Origin: Serinus canaria
Lineage: Eukaryota; Chordata; Aves; Passeriformes; Fringillidae
Assembly: GCF_022539315.1 (NCBI RefSeq)
Contig: NC_066314.1
Coordinates: 41,229,180 to 41,293,179, forward strand
Reading direction: 5' to 3'
Length of the DNA stretch: 64,000 nucleotides
Shown: piece by piece, positions 37,445-50,240 of the stretch
Layout of the letters: every line of letters starts with the position of its first letter
Numbering within the stretch: position 1 is the first letter of the stretch
The notes under the pieces: model-generated
Database searches by the model: none
Seen by the model: only the letters and a program-made list of their open reading frames with translations
Told to the model about the DNA's origin: nothing
Made by a program: the position numbers and the translations under genes

Positions 37445-38664
37445 CATACAATCATAAAGGAGAAATTATGCCTGACCAATATGATAGACTCCTGTGATGA
37501 GATAGAAGGGAGGTTCTATCTAGATGAAGGCAGAGCACTAAGTGTTGCTCATCTTAAATTTGGCAAGGTTTTTGACACTGTCCATTAACAAGCTCATAGA
37601 AAGCCTTATAAAATACAGGCCAGGGAAAATGTTTGTTAATGTGGGCTGAAAACTGACTGAACTTCTGGGATCATAGAACTAGTGTCAACAACACAAAGTC
37701 CATGTGGAAGACAGTCACTAGTGGTATGCCTTTGGGATGAAAACTGGCACATATTGTGTTTAACACCTTCATTCCTGATGTGGATGATGGAAGACTGAAC
37801 AGTCAGCAGATCTGCAGCTGGCATAAATCTGGGAGCAGTAGCTACAGCATAGTGGATCATACTGCTGTCCAGGTGGACTTGGGCAGGCTGGAGAAATGGG
37901 ACAGCAGAACTCCCATGAAATTCAACAAGAGCAAGAGAAAGGTCCTGCACCTTGGGTAGAAGGAGGAATAACCCCAGGCATGAGTACAGACTGGGGCAAA
38001 TGAGCTAGAAGGCAGCTCTACAGAGAAGACATCTGGTGTCCTTGTGGGCAAGAAGCAAGCCAAGAGTCAGCAGTACACCCTTGCAGAAAAGAGTGTCAAA
38101 AGCATCCTGGGCTGCATTAGAATAAGTGTTGTCATGAGGTCAAGGGAGGTGATCCCTCTACTCAGCATGGTAAGGCCATGAACAGCTGGGTCCAGCACTG
38201 GGTTTCCCAGTAGGAGAAATACATGGACTTCACTGGAGTGAATCTGGTGCATCTTGCAAGAAGATGAGTAAGGAATTGCAGCACCTGACAGCCAAGACTG
38301 CTGGAGTGGTCAGCCTGGGGAAGAGAATGTTCAGGGGCATCTTATGCATGTGTACAAACCTGGGAGGAGGGAAGGAGACAGTCACCAACTTCTCTCAGCT
38401 GTGCCCTCTGAAAAGGGCATTTGGCACAGAAGAAAATACATTAAATTCTATCCAAAGACAAGAAAACACTTTTTCTTTTCTTTTTACAGGTGGCCAGGCA
38501 CTGGATCCCATGGCCCAGAGAGGCTATGGAGCCTCTGTCCTCTGAGGTACAGAAAACTGGAGTGGTCCTGTGAAACCCAGTTTGTCTACCCCTGCTTGAG
38601 CAGGGGGATTGGACAAGATGATCTCCAGAAGTCCTTTCCAATCCCAAACATTCTGTATTCTCTG
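37445..38664 (+). mobile_element. CR1 LINE with inactive reverse-transcriptase remnant
   Basis: This is the longest CR1 copy here, about 1.2 kb. In order, it shows the complement of RT motifs before the active site (near 37480-37590, ending in a decayed 'kvFDTVh'), then 'MFNTFIPDVDDG' at 37756. The FADD catalytic box position reads ICSW at 37810-37821, so both catalytic aspartates are lost. 'LGRLEKWDSRTPMKFNKS' and 'KVLHLG' follow to about 37958. The C-terminal region near 38390-38480 reads in another frame, and the 3' untranslated tail ends at 38664 ('ctttccaatcccaaacattc'). It is 5'-truncated, frameshifted and cannot move itself. Confidence 0.92.
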
Positions 38665-41600
38665 ACTGTCTATGTCAAACCATCTTACAGTTTGAGTTAT
38701 TTTCAACATTGTTTCAAATTCTTTGAAAAATGTCTTCTAGCATTATGACAGACATGGGAGAAAGTTTAAAACAGGAAAAATGCTCTGGCAGCAACTTTAA
38801 TTTTCTTGTTTATACTATCCAGTATTTTGTTGGGTTTTTTCCCTTTTCTCTATAATTTCTAGCTTGTGAGAAAAACTACAGTTCTGTGTATTTAGAGTGC
38901 AGAAATTTACTATGATTTCTTCTGACTTTGGTATGCCGATAGAAATACTAGAAAAAGTGATTAAAATTCATCCATTAGGACCAGATATTTCTGATTTAAA
39001 TGCTAAAGATATATTTATATCTTTAATGAAGTTATTTATGGTTTCTTGTTTTGCAGGAAGGAGTTCTTCAATCTGTTCTAGAAATATTTTGAATACATAA
39101 AACATTGATGCAAACCATGTAAGAGCTTATTTTGTGGATGTATGGTGAATTCAAAGATAGAATTGAAAAAGGAAGGTTATTCATATTTGTGTACAAATCT
39201 GTGGGCATGCCTCATAGCAAAAACTAAGAAACTGAATAACACTTTTAATGCCTATAAACATTAATAAATACTTAAGACTTCATTTTGAAGCACAACAAAG
39301 TTTCATCTAGGCAAGTGATGAGAAGTTCATATTTTCATTTAAGAGAAGCACTGAGAAAGTTAAAACATAACTCTTTAAGAAGTTAAAAAATGAAAATAAG
39401 ATACTGGAGAATATATGATGATAGAAGTACTTGGAAGATTAGTTTGTGGTTTAAGCACACTACAAATACCTACAAGATACCAAGAATTTGTTAATTTTTT
39501 ACTGTTGGAATTTTCTAACATAAACAAATAATACAATTTGCAGCATTTTTTGTATTGCGTATACAAAGAAATTTGTCATTAATTATCTATTAACAAATCT
39601 TGCAATCAATGACAGCAAACCTACAGTAAAACCACTGTGAAATAATCAAAACAAGTTTCTGCCATAGACCAAAAAGATCTTTCATGCATTCCTAACATGG
39701 CAACTTCTTCATAGGAGCAAAAACATATGCGCACTACAAATAAATTTAGTTTACTAAAATAATTCTAAATTTTTTTCTTGGTAAAATGCTGTGGAGCAAA
39801 AGAGTCTAGAAGAGATCCAAAACCATTCAGGAGTGAAATGCAATTTTTCATGCTTTAGTTAATTTTATTTATGTAGCTAAAATGTCATTATATGAATCAT
39901 TGGTTTATAAGAGACCTACCTTGATGGGTAAACAGCAGCTGAAATTCCAACTGCTCCCAAAGTTAATCAAACTTTCAGTTGGGATTTTCCAATAGGTATT
40001 TCCTAATATTATCATCACCTATTTTCATATGTTTCTGTAAGAACATGCAAAACACAGAGAAGATATTCAGCTATAATATCTGTCAGGAAGTAATTTCTTC
40101 ATAGTTCACTGACTTGAAAGAAAAGCATAATCTAACTAAAAGCCATATGCAAGCTAAAACATTTAATATATTATTTATATAAATATTTTAATATATTATT
40201 TATCTAACATTTTAGTTAGCTATCCCCTTTTTTATGCAGGAATTTGTGTTTTACTCAGCCATACCAGTGTACAGTAAAACTTACTATTCAGAAAGTCATG
40301 CAATGTTTTCTAATATTTTTAATGACTCTCAAAAAAATGAAGACTAAAGCTAGAGAGAGTATCTCAGCACCTCATTAAGAATACATACAGATGTAAAAAT
40401 ATACTTTATTTATGGTGTGGTGATATGCATGATAAAGACATATTTTCCATGAAAGTGCACTGCCAGACTTACAGGAGTTAGAGGGCAGAATATAATTATT
40501 ATAATCCCAAATATACACTGGCATATCCTGCTTCATTACTGATATCATACGAACTCTGTTATTTTTTTCTACCAAACTACCTCTAAAGAATACACAAATT
40601 ATTTCATTTTCCTTCAAAATAATTTAATCCACAAATTAAATCTATGTACATCACCTAATGTAGATCTGTAGACAGCAAATGGAGGAATTTCTAGATAGCA
40701 ATTTTTTCTCTGCCGTTCTTTGTTCCAAGTTCATTGGTTTAGAGACTTTTATGATTGTAGATCATCTGTGGGAACTAAGGACCTGACTCCACAGCACTTC
40801 AACTACAGTGCTCTTTTGTGGTTGTCTGAATCCTAAATTGTACCTGGAAGCTTCACAGTTTCCTTTTAGTGCATAAAGAACACCAAAACGTGTCTCAAGA
40901 CTTTGATGGTTCTTCCCTTTTCTTCCTTCTCTGCTGCTTGTTTAGAAAAACTTAGTCTTGTGTCTTGACTTAGCTCTCAGGGCCTGCAAGGATTCAGATG
41001 ATGAATAATTACACAGGGGTGTTTTTGGACTTGGTCACCATATATGCTATGAAAAAATCCTAAAGTCATCAAAACCTTGAGGGACAGCTTAGGTCTAGTC
41101 CTTTTCCTCACAAAAGGACAGGAAAAAATATAACTCATGTCTGAAGTTTGCTACTACTACAACACAAAATATGAAGCATCCACAAATGTTGTCATGAACA
41201 AAGGAAAACCTCACATCTCCTGGTCAAAGGAGACTGAAATTAGAAGTTCAAAACAAACCAGTACCCTGTCAGTTGTGCTCTTGCAAGAGCACAATTTTGT
41301 CAGCTTTGCTATTCTGCTCAGCAACTTGCAGTAGCTTTCCAGGTTTCTACAAACTCTACACAGTTCCTTCTGGGTATCCTGCTTTCTTTTTTTCTTAGTC
41401 TTAACTTTGGAAGTCTTCCTTCATAAAGCTCCCTTGCTCCTATCAGGAGCAAACCTTCTATTTATCTTCATGCTTCATTCTGTCTTTGGCTGCTGTTCAA
41501 GGCCTTCTCTGCCCTTATGCTATGCTCAGCCTACCTCAGGAGAAGAACAAGCTCCGCTTCCCTGTTCCTTCCCAGAAGAGGTGGCACCAAAAAGCACAAT

Positions 41601-41820
41601 CCCAGCCAGCTCTGGCAGCCTTTCTCTTGGCTGCTCAGCCACAATCTTGTTACAAAACACACCATTTGCATTGATGTGACACAGGGTTATGTCAGTTGTC
41701 ACACACAGACTGGAAGATTGTCACGCTGCAATCTTGTTTCAGTCAGCCTGAGAATAAGAGGGGAGGGCATGGAAAAGAGATTCTAACTGATATTGCTAAA
41801 GATTAATATAAAATGTTTGC

Positions 41821-41868
41821 ACAGACAAAAAGAAATACAGACAAAAAGAAGCACAGTCAAAAAGGCCA
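41821..41868. repeat. Three tandem copies of a 16-base unit
   Basis: The unit is ACAGACAAAAAGAAAT, with copies at 41821, 41837 and 41853. The third copy is the most diverged. Confidence 0.85.
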
Positions 41869-42986
41869 AAGTGCAAAATGAACAAGAGACTTAAGGGTTA
41901 GTTTTGACTCAGAGAAGAAGCTTTGCTCCTGAGGCAGGACAGAGAACTATTACCTTGATTTGATCATGGGCTTTATGTTCTCTTTTTTTTCCTTCTTTTT
42001 TTTTTCCTGACTTAAAAACTCAGTAGTAGTCAGCCAATTGGTACAGGTGGAGCAGCAGAGACAAAAATGTGTTTGCACTGCTTCAGTAAGAGAAGAATGG
42101 ATTACAAAACAGCTGCAGGAGTTGCAAATATTTTGAAGACCTAACAGAATCATCCAAATTTATCTAATAAAAGCAAGGAACTAGTCATTGCTAGGCTGGT
42201 CCATTTAATTTCATCTCCAAACAAATAAGCAATATGATGAAACAAATATTTTCTAATCAAATAGAACATAATAAGAAGTTAAGTAACAATCAAGACAGAC
42301 TTCTCCAAATATGTAATTAAAAAAAAAAATCCTCTTCTATTTGGTAGGTATCCTTTTTTTATTATTTTTTTATTATTTTTTAAAGGGGAATTGGCAGATA
42401 TTTTGTGTCTTATCCAGCTATTCTTAAAACACAGTCCCACAACGAAGCTAGGGAAAACAGTCATTCATGTTCCAGTGTCAGAGAGGGAGCTAAATAAAGC
42501 AGGTTTCTGTGGGAATGTCTCTGAGTATTCAGCACTTCTGTTAGTGACTTGGAGGAATGGCTGCATGCACTTTTGAGGCAAATTCAGAATTCAAGATCAT
42601 CTTGACAAATCAGAGAATTGGTCTGACAAAAACATGCTGCAATTCTATAGGGTAAGTGAAAAATCTATTTTTCTAGAGAAATGTTTGTCTGTACAGATAC
42701 AGCTTGAGTGGGATACACAAATACTTTAGAGCAGAACATACAGTTATAGCAAATTAGATGCTGCAAATGATGTAAATCTCTCATATTGTTATTAAAAAAG
42801 ACAAAAGCCACACCTTAGAAATAAATCAAAATGTTTACTTTTAAATGAATGAAGTAGGTCTGTGCTATCTGGTGCTGTGTGATCAATTTTTTTAAAACAG
42901 ATCTGGATGAAATTCTTGAAAAAAAATGAATACTTACTCCAAGGAAAATAGAAAGAAGGAAGCAGTAAAAATAAATAAAATCAAAA

Positions 42987-43015
42987 GTTGTTTGTTTGTT
43001 TGTTTGGTTGTTTTT
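42987..43015. repeat. GTTT microsatellite
   Basis: About seven imperfect GTTT units end in a short T run. Confidence 0.85.
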
Positions 43016-44894
43016 ATATAAACTACAACAAAATTAGACATCAAAATTGTCTCCAATTATAAAAATAGAGTCAGGTGCAGGAAAGTTCACCTCAGGCTGT
43101 TCTTTCTCCATGGCTGCAAGGTATTACAGAAATATTGGATAAATGTTTACAGCTTTTTTTATCCGTGGAAGAAGACTTGCATGAAGTAGTACACAAATTG
43201 AATTTGGAGATTGAAAGGGGAAGCGGCTTTTTAAGTACAGACTAACACCTACTATTTGTAAGGGTTTGTATGCACATAGACTGTAATCTCTAATTACAAA
43301 TTTGTGATAGTAGATTCTTGCTCTCAGAGCTCTGATTTGAACACTTAAGGGACATTTCAAGATAAACACAGACTAAATGGGAAATCAGTCCCAAAGAAAA
43401 CTATTGGAGTCAAGCTAAACGCTCTAGTAAATTTGATATTGAACAAGCAGGCAATTTTATATTATTTACATCAATTTATTTTTTAATATCAACATTTTTT
43501 GGCTTTTAAAATCCCAATTGCCCAAAACATAAATTATATCCAGTTTATTAAATTTTTAAGTAGCTAACTGATAAGTCAACTGTGACTGGTCAACCAGAAA
43601 AATGCATGTATTTTGGATTTGATTCAAAATCTCTTGTCCTTTAAACTGAGCATAAAATATCTACCAATTAAAAAGGTACAACAACTTTACAGGGGAAACC
43701 TAATCAACATATATGAAAAAGATTTTGGAAAACAAGTTTTTTAGCACTGTAAAGAGAATCAGAGCTGTGTTGTTATTTGACATACATTCAGGCCTGGTTT
43801 TGCTGTCTCCCATTTATGAGTTTTAGCGATTCTAAAAAATCCATATATTATAGAAAATGTTCTCTGCTCAACAGTGACTCATATTCCAACAAGTTTCCTA
43901 TTTTATAATCTCACTTTGAAGCCCTTCACAACCTATCAATTTGTTATTATTATTTATTTTTTAAAAAATGACTTTACTGGAGAATGTCATTAATTAAGCC
44001 AATAGGGCATAAGTATCTTTCTTATTCCTAATTGCATCATACAGGTCTCTTGTGAATATCTTTTGATCTCATCTTTCCTTAAAAAGATCCAGTTTCATTC
44101 GAAAAATTCCCTCATGTACTAATGATTAAACTAACTTCTCTAGGGTGCAATAAGAGCTGAGAAAGTGATACTTGGCATAAATTTTATAGAACAGTTTCTT
44201 GTAACAGCAGGAAAGCAATAAAAGAACATTGCGTATGAAATAATCTATGTACCATTCTTCTACTTAAAAGCACACATGGGGATTGTTAAATAATAATATA
44301 TTATTAGGTGTTCATCATACTGGATTCTCAATAGAGACAATTACCCTTTTGTTTCCATCAGAAAGCAAATTATTCTTTGTGGTGATGAGTCTTGTGCCTT
44401 AGTAATACTCCCATGTCTGATAAAATTTTTGATTAATTCAGCTTGCAGCAGAAGGTAGGAAGAGTAGGAGTGGCTTTGGCATGAGACTACAGTCACTGAT
44501 TGGGAAGCAAAGACTTCCTGACCTGCTTCACTGACAGTAGTCAAAATGACCAACACTAACAGCTTTACAACATCTCACACCTTATTTTTCTATTGTCTTC
44601 AACCTCTTCGCTTTGTTTTTCATACAAATGTCTTTGATTAATCCCTATGTTGTGTTTCTTGAAAATACAACTGCTTTGGGATTTAATTTGACAGTGTTGC
44701 TGAAAACCACAATAACCTTCAATGAGGGCCACTTGGAAAGCAAAGGTAAGGTACAAATTCTTGTCGCCTGCTGTCTAACCCCACAGCACCTGGAGTTATG
44801 TACAGGTATGTACAGCACAGTGGAGTTATGCATGGGTTTTGGCCTTGTGCAGCACGGGCACTGACAGCCACAGAGGGGAACAGGGGCAGGGCTG

Positions 44895-45650
44895 CAGAAT
44901 CAGAGAAACACAGAATCACAGAAAGGATAAGGTTGGAAGGGACCACAGTGGGTGAAGTGCTCCAATGTTGTGGTGTGAAGCAATATCCTGTCCCAGTTCC
45001 TCTCAGGTGTGCCTCTTCCTTCCCCTCCCCCTTGCCCTCTTCCCAACTGCTGTCCGTCAAGCTCCAGCAAGGGCGTGGTGTGATTGGCAGAAGTTCAAGA
45101 GATGCTTCTCAGACCTGGGGTCATTGGCCTGTCCAGGTGTCATTGTCCCCTGAGACCCTCTCCCTCCCACCTGGTTGGTGGCTCACCTATCCTTTCCCTC
45201 CCCCCTCCCTGTGGGCTTTAAAGTCACAGAGACCATGCAGTGATATTCTGTTGGAGCTGTTACCCAGATTCAGAGCTGTCCTGGAATAAACTCTGGATTT
45301 AACCCTCCAGCGGAATCCGCTCCCTTTCCTCTTCACCATCACCTGAACCTTTTCCACTAGAGGTAAACTGAGTTTCTACCATGCCTGGACTCATTCCAAG
45401 TGCCTAACTGCAACTTCCAGCCAGCCAAAGGTGTCTCTGAGGTGAAACACCACAGCTGCCGCCTTTGGTCCAGAGCAGGGCCAGATGAGCCCAGGCACGT
45501 TCCACCCAGCAATATTGGGTGAATAGAATTAGAATTATTCTAATTCTCCAACCTCCCTGCTCGAGCAGGGCCATCTGGAGTGCATGGCACAGGATTGTTT
45601 CTAGATGGTTCTTGAGTATCTCTAGTGAGGGAGACTCCCCAACATCTTTA
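44895..45650 (-). mobile_element. CR1 LINE 3' fragment interrupted by an LTR
   Basis: The two CR1 pieces are 44895-44965 (complement of the octamer end, then 'aaggttggaagggaccacag') and 45546 to about 45650 ('ctgctcgagcagggccatc', 'atggcacaggattgt', 'tgagggagactccccaac'). Joined across the insertion they read as one continuous CR1 3' untranslated region. The fragment is about 170 bases without the insert. The right boundary is where family resemblance fades. Confidence 0.87.
44966..45545 (+). mobile_element. ERVK-like solo LTR inside a CR1
   Basis: The insertion is 580 bases and starts TGTTGTGGTGTG, like the LTR at 28573. CTCCAA flanks it at 44960-44965 and 45546-45551, which fits a 6-base target duplication. 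A CTTTAAAG promoter-like word lies near 45219, and an AATAAA polyadenylation signal near 45284 marks the end of R. The 3' end is odd: the base pair before the duplication is not CA but ...CTAATT, part of a small palindrome at 45525-45547. This suggests that the terminus was altered after or during insertion. A 163-codon frame at 44798-45289 crosses CR1 and LTR and is chance. Confidence 0.75.
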
Positions 45651-46673
45651 GTAGTAGATACTCAGAAACAACTGTCCATTTACTACATAAGAAATGACAT
45701 GACAAACCTTGGCTGAATCTTTTCTGAGAAGTACTCTTGGCTGTGATTTTCTCAAGAGAGCTGTTTAGCTTTGCAGTGAAGTACTCACTGAACCAGAGAA
45801 AAATGAAGAAAAAAAAATTAAATATTAATTCAAGAAGACTTTGGAGTCCAGTTCTTCTCCTTCCCAGGGAAATTCCCTCAGGATCTCACCCTTTCTTACA
45901 GTCTCTTGTTTCATTAATGTTTGATACTACTATCTAAAGTGGAGCAGCTTAAATGGGTGATCATGAGAAACCTAATTCCTGAACATATAACAATCATATA
46001 ACAACCATATTTTTCACCCAAGATGGTAGGTACAACCCAAACTTCTGAAAGTGTGGAAGATGAGAATGTTAATTTTAATAGCTAAATCTACAGAGCAGTG
46101 CAGAAAAGGAGTAGAAAGCAGCCCTGATCAGGGTACAGGAAAGCAAAAACCAGAGATAGCCACGCTGAGATGATTGTAGATGGAACATAGAGCATCAGTT
46201 TTTTAATGTGATTTTTGGCTACAAAAGGCTTGAGAATTGCTTGTTTGGAGATCCCGCTGTGATGTAGTGGATGACATTTAACAGGAGAAGGAGGAGATCT
46301 TTACTCTTCCATCCCACACCATCCTGAAGTTACTTGGTGTACCTTCTGCCCTTGGATCCTTAGTGTGCAGTACAGGCAGCACAAGGGAGAAGACCTATGT
46401 CGTGTCTGAATTCTGGCTAGTTTTAGACATGAGACGGATGTCTAGCAGAAGGTGAGATACACCACTCCTGGTCACATCCAGGGGCTGAACTTAAAGTTTC
46501 TTATTTGCAAAATCTAAGTGTCCTTAGTATTTTTAATGCCTTAGGAATTGGGCCATAACTGAAAAGTGATTTAGAGGGTTTTGAACAGGGTGTTTACTTC
46601 CATTTTTTGCCATTTACATCTTTTATGGATATGGTCGTGGGGCTACACTACAATGTGTTTTCCTTTGTTTCAG

Positions 46674-46774
46674 TTAATGAGAACCAACATCTCTATCTGT
46701 ATGCCTGCAAAATATGTTCAAGAGGATTACCAAATGTCAACTGCTTTGAAATAGCCTGCTCATGAGTTATTCTG
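46674..46774 (+). other. Exon-like segment with strong splice sites
   Basis: The 101-base segment follows a pyrimidine-rich acceptor (TTTTCCTTTGTTTCAG) and ends at CTG followed by GTAAGT. An upstream perfect donor (CAAAG followed by GTAAGG at 44745/44746) would join in phase to give a frame ending at TGA 46763-46765, nine bases before the exon end. Such a stop next to the final junction would escape nonsense-mediated decay if the 47207 acceptor starts the last exon. The upstream segment has no convincing acceptor. I do not recognise the peptide, whose tail has four cysteines. A non-coding RNA exon or a decoy is equally possible. Confidence 0.2.
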
Positions 46775-48060
46775 GTAAGTGGAATTTAACTAAATCATCT
46801 TTAAGGCAAAAGACTGATGAAAAATAGAAACATGTCTGGCTTGCCACAGAAATATTTTGCTGCTATATTTAATGGTAGAAAATTCTGAAACTTGAAAATA
46901 TTTCAAAAATATTGTTATACTAAAACGGAGCATTTCATTTGCTCTGACATAGTTGTGTTCTGACATGTGCTGATCATACTGAATATCATCAGCAACCATA
47001 ATATTTTGCATAGCTTTGATAGGAGAGACATCACTACTCCATTAAAAAATTCCTTTTTTCCCCCCTCAAAATGCTTCTGTCATAAAGTTAAAATGATACA
47101 AAAATTTCTTATCAACTTGAGATCCTGTTGGCAACAATTTTCACTTATACAAATTAGAAACTGAATAATATGAAATAATTTGCTCAAATGTCTTTTTCCT
47201 TCTAGGCCTGCCTCTCACCACCGGTGGGAAAAGGACCAGTTAAGAACTGAAGCACATCTGATCCCTGGTTTGCATAAAAGAAAAAATAGTAGAGGTTTTG
47301 GAACATCAGAACCTACAATTTTAAGTTGGTCGGTGATAGTCAGGCTCTCTCATGTTTAAATGTGGCTTAAGGGAATTTGGTTGTACTCTCTATAATTGAA
47401 ACTGATGTTTCTGAAATTTCTCACACCTCCGCAAGAAGAGAAACCACTGAATTACCAAACCATTCATATAAACTATGTTATGGCCTCTCTAATTTAGAGG
47501 TAGAGCTTGAAGCTGGGTCTCCCACAGTCTGAAGGAGCGGCCTTGCCACTAGTTAATGAAACTTTTTATTTTGTGTTTCTAAAACAACAAATCATGGAAA
47601 GTGGAGAATCCAATTAACAGTTTTAATTTGTAGAAAGTGCAGCTGGAGCAAATGACTAGGTGTAGGAGCTGCTAGAGTCCAAACACTTTCACAGCTATGT
47701 ACTGAGCTGCTGCAGTCCCTGTAGGACTGTTACAGGCATAATCCATTCTAGCTGGACTAGTTGTCATCAGCTATCTCATCCCAGAACTGAGTAACTTCAT
47801 AAAAATTTTGGCTTCAGTCAATCAGCATCTTTCAACAAATGTTATTTCACAGGAAAATTCCTGGATCAATTTTAATTATGACAGGTTAAGTTTGCAAAGG
47901 TGTGATTCTTGTTTTGTTGACTAAGTGAAAGAAGTCAGAATGTCTGGTAAATTTGAATTCTGCCCTGATTATCTGTAGGATAATAAATTACAGGATGTGT
48001 AAGCAAGTTTGGACAAAGCTACATGACAGGCCAAGACAAAAAAGGAAGGGATGAAATGTG

Positions 48061-48087
48061 GGAGGGAGGGAGGAAGGAAGGAAGGGG
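48061..48087. repeat. GGGA/GGAA microsatellite
   Basis: A purine-only run of GGGA and GGAA units is followed by a T run. Confidence 0.9.
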
Positions 48088-48950
48088 TTTTTTTTCCAGG
48101 GAGAAAGAGAACAGTGCCAAAGATTAATTTTTTTTTTTATGCATTCTCCCTACAGCAAAATAGGAGGCTTCTAGAAAGAGGGATAGAAAGAGGTTAATAG
48201 GAAGAGGCTATTTCAGATGACAATTCAGAAACTCTGAGATGTTCTGAATTGCCCCTCTGGAATAGCTCATCTCTTTCCATTAACTAGAGAAAGAATGCAG
48301 CATGACTTCTCTGGAACTAACCTCTGTGTACAGTCACTCAGCACTGCTGTGCAAAGCAGTAATGCATACATTTGTACACAGTGTCTCTGACTTCTGGAAC
48401 CCATCACACATTCAAAGTGATCCAAGTGTCTATAGCAAAAGGATGGGATTTTTTTTACATTCAATTTCCAGGCAAAAAAAACCCAACAAAACAGAAAAAA
48501 AATCCAAACAATTTTACACTAGTATCAGACTCTTCTTCAAACTACATGGCCCTTCCAAAATATTGTCAGTTTTGCTTACAGATTGCCAAAACTGCAAGTG
48601 CAGTCTTAACCTGCTATGAAATCCAGTGTGGGAACCATGCACATATTTTCAGGCTCTCTGTTGGAGTTTGGCAGGGACAGTTGACCAGAAGCTAGTGGGC
48701 TGCTGTGGGAAGCTGGAAGACAAATTTCCTCGTCTGGCAACAGTTTTCCTTCTGGTTTGTGCTTATGGTTGGTGAAGTGAAGACACAGGTTCAATATTTT
48801 CACCACTGACCCAGCAAAAGGAAACTTAGACTTTAAAAAAAAAGTGCTAATGGAAATACAACATCCTCATGGCATCACAAACTGTAACATCTCTCCTTAG
48901 TTAGGTTGTAAGGATGAAGTGGGTATCGTGGATACCCTGCTGTTACCTCC

Positions 48951-49122
48951 CCACCCCAGATCAGGAAGAATGCTTGTTTGCTTTCCATTGCTTTGTGCTT
49001 TTAGTAAATTGTTATCTCAACCCATAGTCTCTCCATTTTTGTTCCTCCCTTACCAGAGGGGGGGAGGGAAGGGGAGTGGCTTACTTGGACTTTAATTTCC
49101 TGCTGGTCTTAAAACCAGCACA
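48951..49122 (+). mobile_element. ERVL-type LTR tail fragment
   Basis: 'gttatctcaacccatagtct', then C/T-rich text, a G run at about 49059, and a closing AAAACCAGCACA fit the R-U5 end of the same LTR type as 28143-29406. The upstream U3 is absent or too decayed to see. Near the end, TGCTGGT and ACCAGCA form a 7-bp stem at about 49101-49120. The left edge is approximate. Confidence 0.6.
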
Positions 49123-50059
49123 GTGAACTCTTGGGAGCTACCCTGATCAGCAGTCAAAATAGCAGGAAACATTCAGGCATTCTGAAGTCTTTCAATGTAT
49201 TATGGAAGTCCTGAGTGCTGATATTTCAGAGAAATAATGGGGATAATGGTTTGTTTAGTTGTAGACTCCCGGCTGTTTAGTTAAAATGTTCTTAAATTGT
49301 GGCACTGTTCATTGGGCCACACTCTCATGTGGTGTAAACAGATACATGCCTTAAAAATCAGTGGAACTCTGCAAAGTAATACCTAGAAAGGGTGAGGCCC
49401 ATCTCTTTGTAAATTCCTTCATGAAATTTGTTTATTAAAAACAAGTACCTTTGGATTCAGAGAATTCTCTGCCAGATTTTACAGAAATATAACCACTTGT
49501 CTGTTACTAGTATGGTTCATAGTCCTGTTAGGAGTGTGCCAAAGGAATACCCAAACATAAGGCTGTTTGGCTCCTTTCTAAGAGCTAAAGATGTGTTCCT
49601 CCTTCCTATTGCTTCTCACATTCATCCCTGTCCCACCATGCTTCTTTCCTATGTCGTAAAATACACATTTTAGTGTACCTTTACTATTACATTTTAAAAT
49701 TAGCCAGTGTATTGACACACCATTTCAGAACAGTTATATTTCAAGAAGGAACAAAATCATGAGGGTGATTTGCTAAAGGCCATAGGTGCCCAAATCTTAA
49801 ATTACTATCTGAAATACTCAGCAATGACCCAAACATGAAAGTAGCTGAATAGATCATCTTGCTCCCATTTTTATTTAACAATTCTTTGGGAGTATTTAAT
49901 GAATTGTTTTGTGAACATATTGCCTTGTCTTTATCAAGGCAACTGAGTGGATAACTCCCAGCATGGGTTTTCAAAAATTTTTTGGAAGGGATACAGAGAG
50001 GGATAACGTTGTAGAGTTGCTAATGTGCTAGTGCTTTGCTATAATTTGATTCTTCTCAA

Positions 50060-50090
50060 ATTGATTTGATGCTAATGACATCAAATCAAT
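50060..50090. other. Perfect 12-bp hairpin
   Basis: ATTGATTTGATG (50060-50071) and its exact reverse complement (50079-50090) are separated by CTAATGA. It lies about 30 bases before the acceptor of the 50123 exon-like segment, near where a branch point would be expected. Confidence 0.85.
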
Positions 50091-50122
50091 GTTCATCCCT
50101 CACCTCTCACCCTCTCCCCCAG

Positions 50123-50240
50123 ATATATCATGGCACAAAAGAGTTTGCTTCTGATGTGATTAAAATACTTAGAGAGGAAGTGAGAAGTCAAAATTTAATT
50201 ATTTTTCCTACTTGGGAGAAATCATTCTCTTTGTTCTCAG
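50123..50240 (+). other. Exon-like segment, one open frame
   Basis: The acceptor is an excellent pyrimidine tract (CACCCTCTCCCCCAG), and the donor is CTCAG followed by GTAAAT. The 118-base segment is open in only one frame, coding 39 residues plus one base. The residues include HGTKEFASDVIKILREEV, which reads like an amphipathic helix. I do not recognise the protein. In phase it can be joined to the acceptor at 54367 or to the one at 52427. Because both choices stay open, the open frame is only weak support. The family is unknown; it may be a decoy exon. Confidence 0.25.

Larger units (their letters stand above)
38665..44894. other. Non-genic sequence
   Basis: No gene was recognised. There is a strong acceptor-like site ending TTGTTTTGCAG at about 39057, but all three frames close within 45 bases. 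A three-copy 16-base tandem repeat lies at 41821-41868, a GTTT repeat at 42987-43015, and a GC-richer stretch without identity at 41410-41770. Confidence 0.5.
45651..48950. other. Non-genic sequence with an exon-like segment
   Basis: No gene is firmly supported. The segment at 46674-46774 (listed separately) has good splice sites. Another strong acceptor, ending TTTTTCCTTCTAG, precedes 47207. A purine-rich GGGA/GGAA repeat lies at 48061-48087. Confidence 0.45.

Noticed and set aside
39040..39120. Strong acceptor (TTGTTTTGCAG) followed by CAT/GTAAGA as an exon
   Set aside because: All three frames contain stops within the short segment and no upstream partner is evident.
44798..45289. 163-codon open frame, the longest in the window
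   Set aside because: It crosses from CR1 text into an LTR. Overlapping frames on the other strand are also open, as expected for GC-rich LTR sequence. No family resemblance.
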